Source of the DNA: an uncultured Verrucomicrobia subdivision 3 bacterium
GTDB lineage: Bacteria; Verrucomicrobiota; Verrucomicrobiia; Limisphaerales; UBA11358
DNA: 50,545 nucleotides
Assembly: GCA_903865745.1 (NCBI GenBank)
Contig: CAIPKV010000018.1
Coordinates: 1 to 50,545 of the forward strand
Reading direction: 5' to 3'
The position numbers were made by a program, and so were the translations under genes. How positions within the stretch are numbered: position 1 is the stretch's first letter; each line of letters opens with the position of its first letter. Below are positions 42,599-50,450 of the stretch, one piece after another. The notes below the pieces were generated by a model that searched no databases, was not told the DNA's origin, and saw only the letters and a program-made list of their open reading frames with translations.

Positions 42599-42676
42599 CC
42601 CAGATGGACACAGATAAAGAACCGGTTAAGCCAACACATTTTTTCCATCTGTGTTTCATCTGTGCCCATCTGTGGC
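42587..42676. repeat. cacagat inverted-repeat element, copy 1
   Basis: Left arm 42587-42615 (three CAGAT blocks spaced 10 apart) is complementary, with a few changes and one extra base, to right arm 42647-42676 (ATCTGTG, ATCTGTG, ATCTGTGG). The 31-base loop includes ACCGGTT. The left arm supplies the aminotransferase stop codon and the right arm ends 12 bases before the rsmA start. It would fold into a long hairpin in RNA. Confidence 0.85.
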
Positions 42677-42688
42677 TCAATTCCTCCC

Positions 42689-43528
42689 ATGAAGCTTTCT
42701 GAAATGCGCGACCTGCTCGTGAAGCGCGACATCCAGCTCACCAAGTCGCTCGGTCAGAACTTTCTGCACGACGCCCACCAATTGGAACGCATCGCCGCCG
42801 CTGGCGAATTGACCACAACCGACAAGGTGCTGGAGATCGGCCCCGGCCTCGGCCCGCTCACGGAATTGTTGCTGAAGAAAAGTGACCAGGTGCTGGCTAT
42901 CGAGATGGACGGCCGGCTCGTGGAAGTCTTGCAGGAACGGTTTGAAACCGATATCACCAACTCCAAACTTGAGTTGTTGCACGCCGATGCGTTGAAGTAT
43001 TTGCAGAAGGAACCGCGCGACTGGCGCGACTGGAAGCTCGTCGCCAACCTCCCCTACTCCGTCGCCTCGCCGATTCTCGTAGAGCTGGCCGCCGGCGTGC
43101 GTGCACCCAAAATGATCGTCGTAACGCTCCAGCTCGAGGTCGCGCAGCGGCTGATGGCGCCGACGGATGACGACCATTACGGCGTGCTGACGTTGCTGGT
43201 GCAATTAGACTTCAAGCCGCGCGGCTGGTTCAAGATTCCGCCGGGCTGTTTCTTTCCATCGCCGGAGGTGGACTCCGCCTGCGTCTGCCTCGTGCGCCGC
43301 GAGCCGTCGCTGCTGGCGGCAGATAAGCGTGACACTTTCCGCAAGATCGTGAAGAAAGCTTTTTCGCAACGCCGGAAGATGATGTTGAAATTACTGAAAC
43401 AGGACTGGCCGAAGGAGAAGCTCGACTCCGCCTTCACCGCGCTCAACATCTCGCCGCAAGAACGCGCGGAAAAGTTGAGCTTGGAACAGTTCGTCGCCCT
43501 GACGGAAAAAATTTTATCGCCGAACTAA
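42689..43528 (+). CDS. rsmA: 16S rRNA dimethyladenosine transferase (KsgA)
   Basis: SAM-dependent enzyme that dimethylates two adenines in the 3' hairpin of 16S rRNA during 30S maturation. The product is 279 residues from the ATG at 42689; an earlier GTG falls inside the repeat element and was rejected. Seen: KSLGQNFLHD near the N-terminus, VLEIGPGLGPLTELL (SAM loop), AIEMDGRLVEVL, and the catalytic NLPYSVASPIL. The C-terminal helical domain ends with SLEQFVALTEKI. It converges with mrp, gap 2 bases. Confidence 0.96.
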   Translation: MKLSEMRDLLVKRDIQLTKSLGQNFLHDAHQLERIAAAGELTTTDKVLEIGPGLGPLTELLLKKSDQVLAIEMDGRLVEVLQERFETDITNSKLELLHADALKYLQKEPRDWRDWKLVANLPYSVASPILVELAAGVRAPKMIVVTLQLEVAQRLMAPTDDDHYGVLTLLVQLDFKPRGWFKIPPGCFFPSPEVDSACVCLVRREPSLLAADKRDTFRKIVKKAFSQRRKMMLKLLKQDWPKEKLDSAFTALNISPQERAEKLSLEQFVALTEKILSPN

Positions 43529-43530
43529 GA

Positions 43531-44568
43531 CTACTTCAGATTCTTGCGCAAGGTCTCCGCAATCTGGATGAATACCTTCCCCACCGCGTGATTCGGCGTG
43601 GAGACGACGATGGGCGTGCCCCGGTCGCCGCCTTCGCGGATTTCCGTGAAGAGCGGCACTTCGCCAAGGAACGGCACGTCCTGCCGCGCCGCTTCCTCTT
43701 GTCCACCGCCGTGTCCGAAGATTTCCACGCGTTCGCCGTTCGGCGCCGTGAAGTAACTCATGTTTTCCACGATGCCGAGGATCGGCACGTTCACCTTGCG
43801 AAACATCGCAATGCCTTTGCGCACCACCCCGAGCGACGCCTCCTGCGGCGTGCTAATGATGACGCCGCCATCGAGCGGCACGGTCTGGCAAAGCGACAAC
43901 TGCGCGTCGCCGGTGCCAGGCGGCAAGTCGACGAGCAGGTAATCCAAGTCGCCCCACTCAACGGCGAGCAAAAACTGATTGATGGTCTTCGTAATCATCG
44001 GGCCGCGCCAGATGACCGGCTGATCGTCTGTAAGCAGCAAGCCGATGCTCATGACCTTCACGCCATGATTGGACGGCGGCACGAGGCGCTCGGCTTCGTT
44101 GACGGTCGGGCGTTCGTGCACGCCCATCATGAGGGGAATGCTCGGACCATAGATGTCGCAATCCAGCAGGCCGACTTTTGCGCCGAGATGTTTGAGCGCG
44201 CAGGCGAGGTTGACGGAGCAGGTGGATTTGCCGACGCCGCCCTTGCCGCTGGCGATGGCGATGACGCGCTTCACGCCGGCCACCTTGTTTTGGCCAAAGG
44301 TCTTGCCGGTCTCAGCCTGGCCGGTGGTCGGCTGGCGTACCTCGACAATGACGTGCTTGACGCCGGAAAGTTTTTTCAACACTTGCTCGGCATCGATCTT
44401 GATCTGCCGGGCGGCATCGGGATTGGGCGAGGTCAATTGCATGACCACGCTGACCGCGCCGTTGGCCACGGAGATTTCCTTCACGAGGCCAAAGGAAATG
44501 ATGTCGCGGGAGAAGCCGGGATATTTTACGGCGCCTAAAGCGTTCTTGATGTCGTCTTGCGAAAGCAT
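43531..44568 (-). CDS. Mrp/NBP35-type iron-sulfur carrier ATPase
   Basis: P-loop ATPase that carries Fe-S clusters to apoproteins, 345 residues from the ATG at 44568. An N-terminal DUF59/MIP18 domain (1-80) precedes the deviant Walker A GKGGVGKST (108-116). YLLVDLPPGTGDAQLS and VENMSYFTAPNGER follow. The CxxC often found after VENMSYF is absent here (APNGE), a variant that is common in such proteins but bears on whether the cluster is bound there. It sits 2 kb from the suf genes and likely serves the same Fe-S pathway. Confidence 0.9.
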   Translation of the reverse strand: MLSQDDIKNALGAVKYPGFSRDIISFGLVKEISVANGAVSVVMQLTSPNPDAARQIKIDAEQVLKKLSGVKHVIVEVRQPTTGQAETGKTFGQNKVAGVKRVIAIASGKGGVGKSTCSVNLACALKHLGAKVGLLDCDIYGPSIPLMMGVHERPTVNEAERLVPPSNHGVKVMSIGLLLTDDQPVIWRGPMITKTINQFLLAVEWGDLDYLLVDLPPGTGDAQLSLCQTVPLDGGVIISTPQEASLGVVRKGIAMFRKVNVPILGIVENMSYFTAPNGERVEIFGHGGGQEEAARQDVPFLGEVPLFTEIREGGDRGTPIVVSTPNHAVGKVFIQIAETLRKNLK

Positions 44569-44622
44569 GGCGGTAAAATGCCATTCCAACGCCGGAACGC
44601 AAAATTAATTCGCGTCGCTGGT

Positions 44623-46479
44623 TTACTCGAAGACGCTCAATTCGCGGTTGGCCTTGCGGAGCTTGGTCGTGAGGTCAAGGCAGAGTTTCTCCAGCATCTT
44701 GATCTTGATGGCCGGATGGTTTTCGCCCAGCCACTCGAAATCCTTGAGGGCGAGCTGGTCGCATTCAACGTCGGTGTCGGCCACGATATTGGCGGAACGC
44801 GGGGCGCCGTCGAGGAACGCCATTTCACCGAAAGACATCCCCGGCGAGAAGCGGGCGAGCCGATGGCCGTCCTCCCCAGGCAGGAACACGCTGACATGGC
44901 CGCGCGCGAGGAAAAACACTTCGCGCGCCGCGTCACCGGCCTTGATGATGGTCTGGCCGACCTTGAAGGCGCGCGTTTGCAGCAGTGGCTGGACGACCTT
45001 GAGTTCCTCGGCGGAGAAACCGACGAACAGATGATATTCGGACGGCTTGGCCTTGTAATTGGCGGAACGCGCGTGCCGCGTGTGTTCGAGCAGGCAGCTT
45101 TCGCACCATTCGAGGGCGAGATCGTTGTTCGGATAAGTGACGTATGCTTCAGCAAAGGTGTCGCCGAGCTTCTTCTTCATGAGGCGGCGCAGGAGCGGCA
45201 GATGGTCGCAGTGCGTGAAGAGCACGGCCTTGTGCTGGGCGCGCAGCTTCACGAGCAGCGCATGCATCAAATGCCCCGCGCTTTCGTTGAGGCTCAAAAC
45301 GCGTTTCAAATCGAGGAGCACAAATTGGACCTCCTCGTTACCGCCCAAAACATCGCGCACCAGCGGCTCGGTGGTGGCGAAAGCCAGATGGCCCTGAACC
45401 TGGTAAACCTGCACGGCCTTGCCCAGTTCACGAAGATCGTCGCCCTCCTCCTTGGTGCGAACGTGGTTGGAGTTAAATTCCGCAGCGGTGAACTTGTTGA
45501 GTATGGTAGACCGACCGGCCACCGGGCGGTTGTAAAGGTGCAAGTCGAGGTGGCGCGATAATTCCTGGCAAACGCGGATGCCGCGGACGCTGTTGCCGTG
45601 AGCGTCCAGCTTTGGCGAAAAAACACCGATACCAACCTGCCCCGGCAACACGGCCAGCACTCCGCCCGCCACGCCGCTCTTCGCCGGGATGCCCACGTTG
45701 TAAAGCCATTCGCCAGAGTAATCATACATGCCGCAGGTGCCCATCACGCTTAAGACGCTCTCGACGTATTCACCGCGCAACGCCTGCTTGCCGGTAATGG
45801 GATTTATACCGCCATTCGCCAATGTGGCCGCCATGACACCGAGGTCGCGGCAGTTCACCGAGATGGAGCATTGCTTGAAATAAATCTCCGTCGTGGGCAT
45901 CGGGTCGCCGGTGAGCTTATCAAAATTGCGGAGCATGTAGCCAATGGCGCGGTTGCGATGACCCGTCTCACTCTCCGAACGATAAACGGTTTCATCCAAG
46001 CCTAATTCGCGGCCGGCATAGAGTGAAAAGGTTTCCAAAACGCGTTTGAACCGCGAGGCCGGGGTCTTGCCCGCAATCAATCCAGCAGTAGCGATCGCGC
46101 CGGCATTGATCATCGGGTTGCGCGGCCGGCCGGTGCCAGGATCCAGACTGATGGAGTTGAAAGCGTCGCCGGTCGGCTCGACGCCCACGCGTTCCAAGGT
46201 CGCGGCGCGGCCATTGTCTTCGAGGGCAAGCCCGTAGACGAACGGCTTCGAGATGGACTGGATGGTAAACTCCTGCTGCGTCTCGCCGACCTCATAAACC
46301 GCCCCGTTCGCGGTGACCACGCAGATGCCGAACCAATCGGGGTTTGCTTTTGCGAGTTCCGGGATGTAAGTAGCCACCTGTCCGCTGTCTTCTGCAACGC
46401 ATTTGCGGTAAAGCTCTTCGAGAAAATCCTGGATGGGGGAAACAATTGTGGACGCGCTGTTCTTCTTCATAATAGTCAT
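44623..46479 (-). CDS. glsA: glutaminase fused to STAS and cyclic-nucleotide-binding domains
   Basis: Three-part protein of 618 residues. Residues about 15-325 are a serine-dependent beta-lactamase-fold glutaminase that hydrolyses glutamine to glutamate and ammonia: S75-x-x-K78 in FTIQSISKPF, NPMINAGAI, SVNCRDLGVMAATLANGG and SGVAGGVLAVLPG. Residues about 345-450 resemble a STAS domain (VQFVLLDLKRVLSLNESAG). Residues about 480-605 form a cNMP-binding domain with the phosphate cassette FGEMAFLDGAPRSAN. Ordinary bacterial GlsA is about 310 residues, so the rest is regulatory addition. Start at 46479 or 46470. It diverges from the suf genes. Confidence 0.9.
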   Translation of the reverse strand: MTIMKKNSASTIVSPIQDFLEELYRKCVAEDSGQVATYIPELAKANPDWFGICVVTANGAVYEVGETQQEFTIQSISKPFVYGLALEDNGRAATLERVGVEPTGDAFNSISLDPGTGRPRNPMINAGAIATAGLIAGKTPASRFKRVLETFSLYAGRELGLDETVYRSESETGHRNRAIGYMLRNFDKLTGDPMPTTEIYFKQCSISVNCRDLGVMAATLANGGINPITGKQALRGEYVESVLSVMGTCGMYDYSGEWLYNVGIPAKSGVAGGVLAVLPGQVGIGVFSPKLDAHGNSVRGIRVCQELSRHLDLHLYNRPVAGRSTILNKFTAAEFNSNHVRTKEEGDDLRELGKAVQVYQVQGHLAFATTEPLVRDVLGGNEEVQFVLLDLKRVLSLNESAGHLMHALLVKLRAQHKAVLFTHCDHLPLLRRLMKKKLGDTFAEAYVTYPNNDLALEWCESCLLEHTRHARSANYKAKPSEYHLFVGFSAEELKVVQPLLQTRAFKVGQTIIKAGDAAREVFFLARGHVSVFLPGEDGHRLARFSPGMSFGEMAFLDGAPRSANIVADTDVECDQLALKDFEWLGENHPAIKIKMLEKLCLDLTTKLRKANRELSVFE

Positions 46480-46635
46480 GCCTACGGATTCCTTTTTGAT
46501 GATTATACAACTGGCTCCTTACGTCGACAAAATGAACTTTCCCGCCGGTTTCGTCAAGCCGGTTGCCCGACTTATTCTTCGGCTCGCTTTTCAATTGCGC
46601 AACGCCCCGCGAAATGGGAGATTATCCACCGACTT

Positions 46636-46655
46636 TATAATTAGAATCATTCTAA
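46636..46655 (+). promoter_or_regulatory. suf promoter -10 with a Fur/PerR-like 7-1-7 palindrome
   Basis: A perfect TATAAT (46636-46641) runs into the perfect 7-1-7 palindrome TTAGAAT-C-ATTCTAA (46641-46655), which ends 2 bases before the sufD ATG. The palindrome matches the Fur-family layout and differs from the PerR consensus (TTATAATNATTATAA) by one symmetric change. No good -35 is seen. Bound protein would cover the start site, so repression by iron or peroxide status is the natural reading. Confidence 0.6.
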
Positions 46656-46657
46656 AC

Positions 46658-48001
46658 ATGACGCAAAAAGCCAATCACGGAACAGACCTGCTGGTGCAAC
46701 AGTTTTCGCAGTTTGAAGCCGCCACCCACCAGCCGAAATGGCTGGCCCCGGTGCGCAAAGCCGGGCTTGCCAGCTTTGCCGAAGCGGGGTTCCCCCAATT
46801 AAGCGACGAAGACTGGCGCTTCACCAACGTCGCGCCCATCGCCAACCTCCCTTTCACGCTCGCCCGCGAGGCCGCAGTGAATGGCGCCGAGTCCAAGCTG
46901 ATTGATGCCTCGGTCTTCGCCCAGCTAGCCGGGCATCGGCTCGTGTTTGTGAATGGATTCTTCTGCGCGAAGCTTTCCCACATCAAGCAACCCCTCACCA
47001 GCGGCGTGCGCATCGAGAGTCTCGCGGCCGCGCTGGCAAAGGATTCCACGCTCATCGAAAAACATCTCGGCAAATACGCGCACACAACGAACAATACCTT
47101 TGCCGCGCTGAATCAGGCCTTCTTCACCGACGGCGCGTTTATCTTCGTGCCACAAGGCGTCGAGGTCGCCGAACCGGTTCAACTGATCTACATCTCGTCC
47201 GCCAAGGAAAATGGCGAAGTCATTCTGCCGCGCAACCTCGTCATCGCCGAGGCGAACAGCAAATTGACCGTCGTGGAAAGCTACCTCAGCACCGGCAACG
47301 TCGCCTACTTCACGAACGCCGTGACGGAAATCTTTGCTGCGGACAATGCCCGCGTGGAGCACGTCAAGTTGCAGGACGAAGCCGTGGCCGCCTATCACAT
47401 CGCCACGATCGCGGGCGAGTTTGGCCGCACCAGCAACGTGACCGTTCACTCCTTCGCGCTCGGCGCCAAGCTGTCGCGCACGAGCATTCGCACCAAGCTC
47501 GCGGGCGAAGGTCTCGAATGCATTCTCAACGGCCTCTACCTGACCAAAGACGAGCAATTGGCCGATCATCACATGATTGTCGAGCACGCGCAGCCGCATT
47601 GCGCCAGTCACGAGTATTTCAACGGCATCTTGGATGACAAATCCAAAGGCGTTTTTCACGGGCGCATTTACGTTCATCCCGTTGCGCAGAAAACCGATGC
47701 GAAGCAGACGAACAAAAACCTGCTGCTCTCCGATGACGCGACCGCGGACACCAAGCCGCAATTGGAGATCTACGCCGACGACGTGAAATGCACGCACGGC
47801 GCGACCATTGGCCAGTTGAATCCCGAGAGCATCTTTTATTTACGCGCGCGCGGCATCGGTTCCGACATGGCGCGGCAGATGTTGATTCACGCTTTCGCCG
47901 GCGAAATCATTGAGCGCATCAAATGCGAGCCGGCGCGCGAGGTGATTGACAAGCTCGTGTGGGATCGCCTCGAGGCGAATCCGCATTTGCTCGGAAAATA
48001 A
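46658..48001 (+). CDS. sufD: Fe-S cluster assembly protein SufD
   Basis: Beta-helix scaffold component of the SufBC2D complex that builds Fe-S clusters. 447 residues from the ATG at 46658; a long in-frame extension upstream to 46433 crosses the promoter palindrome and was rejected. Family segments: DEDWRFTNVAPI near the N-terminus, GVFHGRIYVHPVAQKTDAKQ, NLLLSDDATADTKPQLEIYA and DDVKCTHGATIGQL with the conserved Cys/His of the SufB-SufD interface. It heads sufD-sufU-sufT-sufS; the partner genes sufB and sufC are not in this window. Confidence 0.94.
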   Translation: MTQKANHGTDLLVQQFSQFEAATHQPKWLAPVRKAGLASFAEAGFPQLSDEDWRFTNVAPIANLPFTLAREAAVNGAESKLIDASVFAQLAGHRLVFVNGFFCAKLSHIKQPLTSGVRIESLAAALAKDSTLIEKHLGKYAHTTNNTFAALNQAFFTDGAFIFVPQGVEVAEPVQLIYISSAKENGEVILPRNLVIAEANSKLTVVESYLSTGNVAYFTNAVTEIFAADNARVEHVKLQDEAVAAYHIATIAGEFGRTSNVTVHSFALGAKLSRTSIRTKLAGEGLECILNGLYLTKDEQLADHHMIVEHAQPHCASHEYFNGILDDKSKGVFHGRIYVHPVAQKTDAKQTNKNLLLSDDATADTKPQLEIYADDVKCTHGATIGQLNPESIFYLRARGIGSDMARQMLIHAFAGEIIERIKCEPAREVIDKLVWDRLEANPHLLGK

Positions 48002-48004
48002 ATC

Positions 48005-48460
48005 ATGTTCGACGACATCAACGACCTTTACCAGCAGGTCATTCTTGATCATTGCAAGAAGCCGCGCAATTTCCATGAGATGCCGGCGTGCTCCTGCTCC
48101 GCGCAAGGGTTCAATCCGCTCTGTGGCGACAATTTAAAACTCTTTCTCACGCTCGACGGCGACGTCATCAAGGACGCGAGCTTCGTCGGCTCCGGCTGTT
48201 GCATCTCCAAGGCGTCCGCATCCCTGCTCACCGAGAACGTGAAGGGCAAGACCAAGGCCGAAGCGGAAAAGATGTTCGAGCTCGTGCGCGAGATGGTCAC
48301 CACCGGCCAGGTTACCGGCGATGTCGCCAAGCTTGCCGTGTTCGCGGGCGTCTATAAATATCCCGCGCGCGTCAAGTGCGCCATTCTCGCGTGGCATGCG
48401 CTCATCGGCGCACTCAAGGGCGAGGCCGCCCCTGTCAGCACCGAAAACGAGCAGACCTGA
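48005..48460 (+). CDS. sufU: SufU-type iron-sulfur/sulfur-transfer protein
   Basis: NifU/IscU-fold protein of 151 residues that takes sulfur from SufS (or serves as scaffold). Ligand residues: C40 and D42 in NPLCGDN, C65-C66 in GSGCCISKAS and C125 in RVKCAILAWHAL. The insertion between the second and third cysteine regions separates SufU from IscU, and is present. It starts 3 bases after sufD, indicating cotranscription. Confidence 0.94.
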   Translation: MFDDINDLYQQVILDHCKKPRNFHEMPACSCSAQGFNPLCGDNLKLFLTLDGDVIKDASFVGSGCCISKASASLLTENVKGKTKAEAEKMFELVREMVTTGQVTGDVAKLAVFAGVYKYPARVKCAILAWHALIGALKGEAAPVSTENEQT

Positions 48461-48499
48461 TTTGATTTTGACCGGCACAACAGCGAAGATGATTTAATT

Positions 48500-49057
48500 A
48501 TGAGCGAACAAAAGATTCTGACCCGCGACGTCGAGGCGTCCGTCGTCCCCATCGGCACGAAGGTTACCTTGCAAAAGGGCGAGACCGCGCACATCACGCA
48601 GTCGCTCGGCGGCACTTACACCGTCATCGTCAATGGCAACATGTTCCGCATCGGCTCAAAAGACGCCGACGCGCTGGGTTTTGATCTGCCCGCCACGCCG
48701 ACCTTGACCGCCGACGCCGCTGCGACCGGCCCGCTCACGCAGGAGCAGTTGGAAAAGAAGGTTTGGGAACAGCTCAAGACCTGTTACGACCCGGAAATCC
48801 CCGTCAACGTGGTTGACCTCGGCTTGATTTACGATTGCCACCTCACGCTCATCGGCGAAGCCAACTACAAGGCCGATGTTAAAATGACTTTGACCGCGCC
48901 CGGCTGCGGCATGGGGCCGGTCCTCGCGCAGGATGTGCAAAACAAATTGATTTCGCTGGAGCCGATTGACGAGGCGAACGTCGAGCTCGTCTGGGACCCG
49001 CCGTGGAACCAGAGCATGATGACCGAGGCGGCGAAGTTGCAGCTCGGCCTGCTTTGA
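48500..49057 (+). CDS. sufT: SUF system protein SufT
   Basis: Fe-S maturation accessory protein, 185 residues. N-terminal about 70 residues form a small beta domain (GTKVTLQKGETAHITQSLGG), followed by a DUF59/MIP18 domain (about 85-180) with YDPEIPVNVVDLGLIYDC and the conserved Cys in TLTAPGCGMG. This two-domain layout is that of the SufT family, which is needed for Fe-S protein maturation under high demand. It lies 39 bases after sufU and is followed by a cacggat inverted element. Confidence 0.92.
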   Translation: MSEQKILTRDVEASVVPIGTKVTLQKGETAHITQSLGGTYTVIVNGNMFRIGSKDADALGFDLPATPTLTADAAATGPLTQEQLEKKVWEQLKTCYDPEIPVNVVDLGLIYDCHLTLIGEANYKADVKMTLTAPGCGMGPVLAQDVQNKLISLEPIDEANVELVWDPPWNQSMMTEAAKLQLGLL

Positions 49058-49063
49058 TTTTTC

Positions 49064-49139
49064 AACCACGGATGGACACGGATTAACACGGATGGCTTCC
49101 GCTTCTGATATCTGTGTCCATCCGTGTTTATCTGTGGTT
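49064..49139. repeat. cacggat inverted-repeat element, copy 2
   Basis: The 30-base arms 49064-49093 and 49110-49139 are complementary at 24 positions; each contains three GGAT/AGAT blocks spaced 10 apart (CCACGGAT, ACACGGAT, ACACGGAT). The loop is 16 bases. It begins 6 bases after the sufT stop and ends 11 bases before the sufS start, so it splits the suf operon with a long hairpin. Confidence 0.9.
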
Positions 49140-49150
49140 AATCATTTTTC

Positions 49151-50389
49151 ATGAGCGACACAAAAACAATTGATTGGTCAAAGCTACGCGCGGACTTTCC
49201 GATTCTACATCAGCAAGTCCACGGCAAACCGCTGGTTTACTTCGATAACGCCGCGACCTCGCAGAAGCCCCGCGCCGTCATCGACGCCCTCGTCCACTAT
49301 TACGAGCACGACAACGCCAATGTCCACCGCGGCATCCATGAATTAAGCAATCGCGCCACGAACGCCTTCGAAGCTGCGCGCACCCGCACGGCCAAATTCA
49401 TCAACGCCAAGTCCGCCGACGAAATCATCTTCACGCGCGGCACCACCGAGAGCATCAACCTCGTCGCCGCCACCTGGGGCGCGAAGCATCTCAAGGCCGG
49501 CGATGTCATCCTGCTCACCGAACTCGAGCATCACAGCAATCTCGTGCCGTGGCAGATGCTCGCGGCGAAGACCGGCGCGAAACTTGCCTACGTCCCCGTC
49601 ACCGGCGACGACGGCGTGCTGGATTTAAGCCAGCTCGACGCCTTGCTCACGCCGGCGGTAAAAATATTCTCGATGGTGCACATCTCGAATTCCATGGGCA
49701 CCGTCAATCCCGTTGCCGAAATGTGTGCGCGCGCCAAAAAGCTTGGCATCGTCACGCTGGTGGACGGCGCCCAAAGCGCGGGCCATCTGCCCGTTGACGT
49801 GCAGACCATCGGGTGCGACTTCTTCGCCTTCTCCGGTCACAAGATTTGCGGGCCCACCGGCATCGGCGTGCTCTACGGTCGCACCGAAGTGCTGGCCACC
49901 ATGCCGCCGTACCAGGGCGGTGGCGAAATGATTTTGTCCGTCGGCTACCAGAAATCCGATTTCAAGCCCGCGCCGCACCGGTTCGAGGCCGGCACGCCGG
50001 ACATCTCCGGCCCCATCGGTTTGCACGCCGCGATGGATTACTTGGACGCCATCGGCCGCGCGAACATCTGGCGGCACGACCAGGAACTCGCCAATTACGC
50101 GGCGGAACAACTCGGGTCGCTCAAGAATATCCGCATCTTTGGCCCCAAGAACAACCGCGCCGGGCTGGTCTCTTTTCTCTTAAAAGATGTGCACGCGCAC
50201 GACGTGGTGACGCTCGCCGATCAAGGCGGCGTGGCCTTGCGGGGCGGACACCATTGCACGCAGCCGTTGATGCACAAGCTCGGGGTGGAATCCACCGCCC
50301 GCGCGAGTTTTTACTTCTACAACACGAAGGCCGAAGTGGACACCTTCATCGAAGTCATCAAAGAGATTCAGAAGTTCTTCGCCGCGTAA
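49151..50389 (+). CDS. sufS: cysteine desulfurase SufS
   Basis: Group II PLP cysteine desulfurase that supplies persulfide sulfur to SufU for Fe-S assembly. 412 residues: FDNAATSQKP near the N-terminus, ELEHHSNLVPW, DGAQSAGHLPVDVQ with Asp and His, PLP Lys231 in FSGHKICGPTG, and the catalytic Cys369 in RGGHHCTQP, in the short loop typical of SufS. It is the last gene of the suf set in the window and is followed by array E. Confidence 0.96.
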   Translation: MSDTKTIDWSKLRADFPILHQQVHGKPLVYFDNAATSQKPRAVIDALVHYYEHDNANVHRGIHELSNRATNAFEAARTRTAKFINAKSADEIIFTRGTTESINLVAATWGAKHLKAGDVILLTELEHHSNLVPWQMLAAKTGAKLAYVPVTGDDGVLDLSQLDALLTPAVKIFSMVHISNSMGTVNPVAEMCARAKKLGIVTLVDGAQSAGHLPVDVQTIGCDFFAFSGHKICGPTGIGVLYGRTEVLATMPPYQGGGEMILSVGYQKSDFKPAPHRFEAGTPDISGPIGLHAAMDYLDAIGRANIWRHDQELANYAAEQLGSLKNIRIFGPKNNRAGLVSFLLKDVHAHDVVTLADQGGVALRGGHHCTQPLMHKLGVESTARASFYFYNTKAEVDTFIEVIKEIQKFFAA

Positions 50390-50450
50390 AGCCGGTTTCC
50401 CGCCGCCCGCTGGCCAACATTTAACCGTCGGAACAGCCGTTTCGCTGCCG

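Noticed and set aside
42662-42688. GTG start for rsmA inside the inverted repeat
   Set aside because: The codons derive from the cacagat element; the ATG at 42689 matches the normal start of the family.
46433-46657. 75-residue N-terminal extension of SufD
   Set aside because: It crosses the promoter and palindrome, overlaps the divergent glutaminase start and has no SufD-like sequence.
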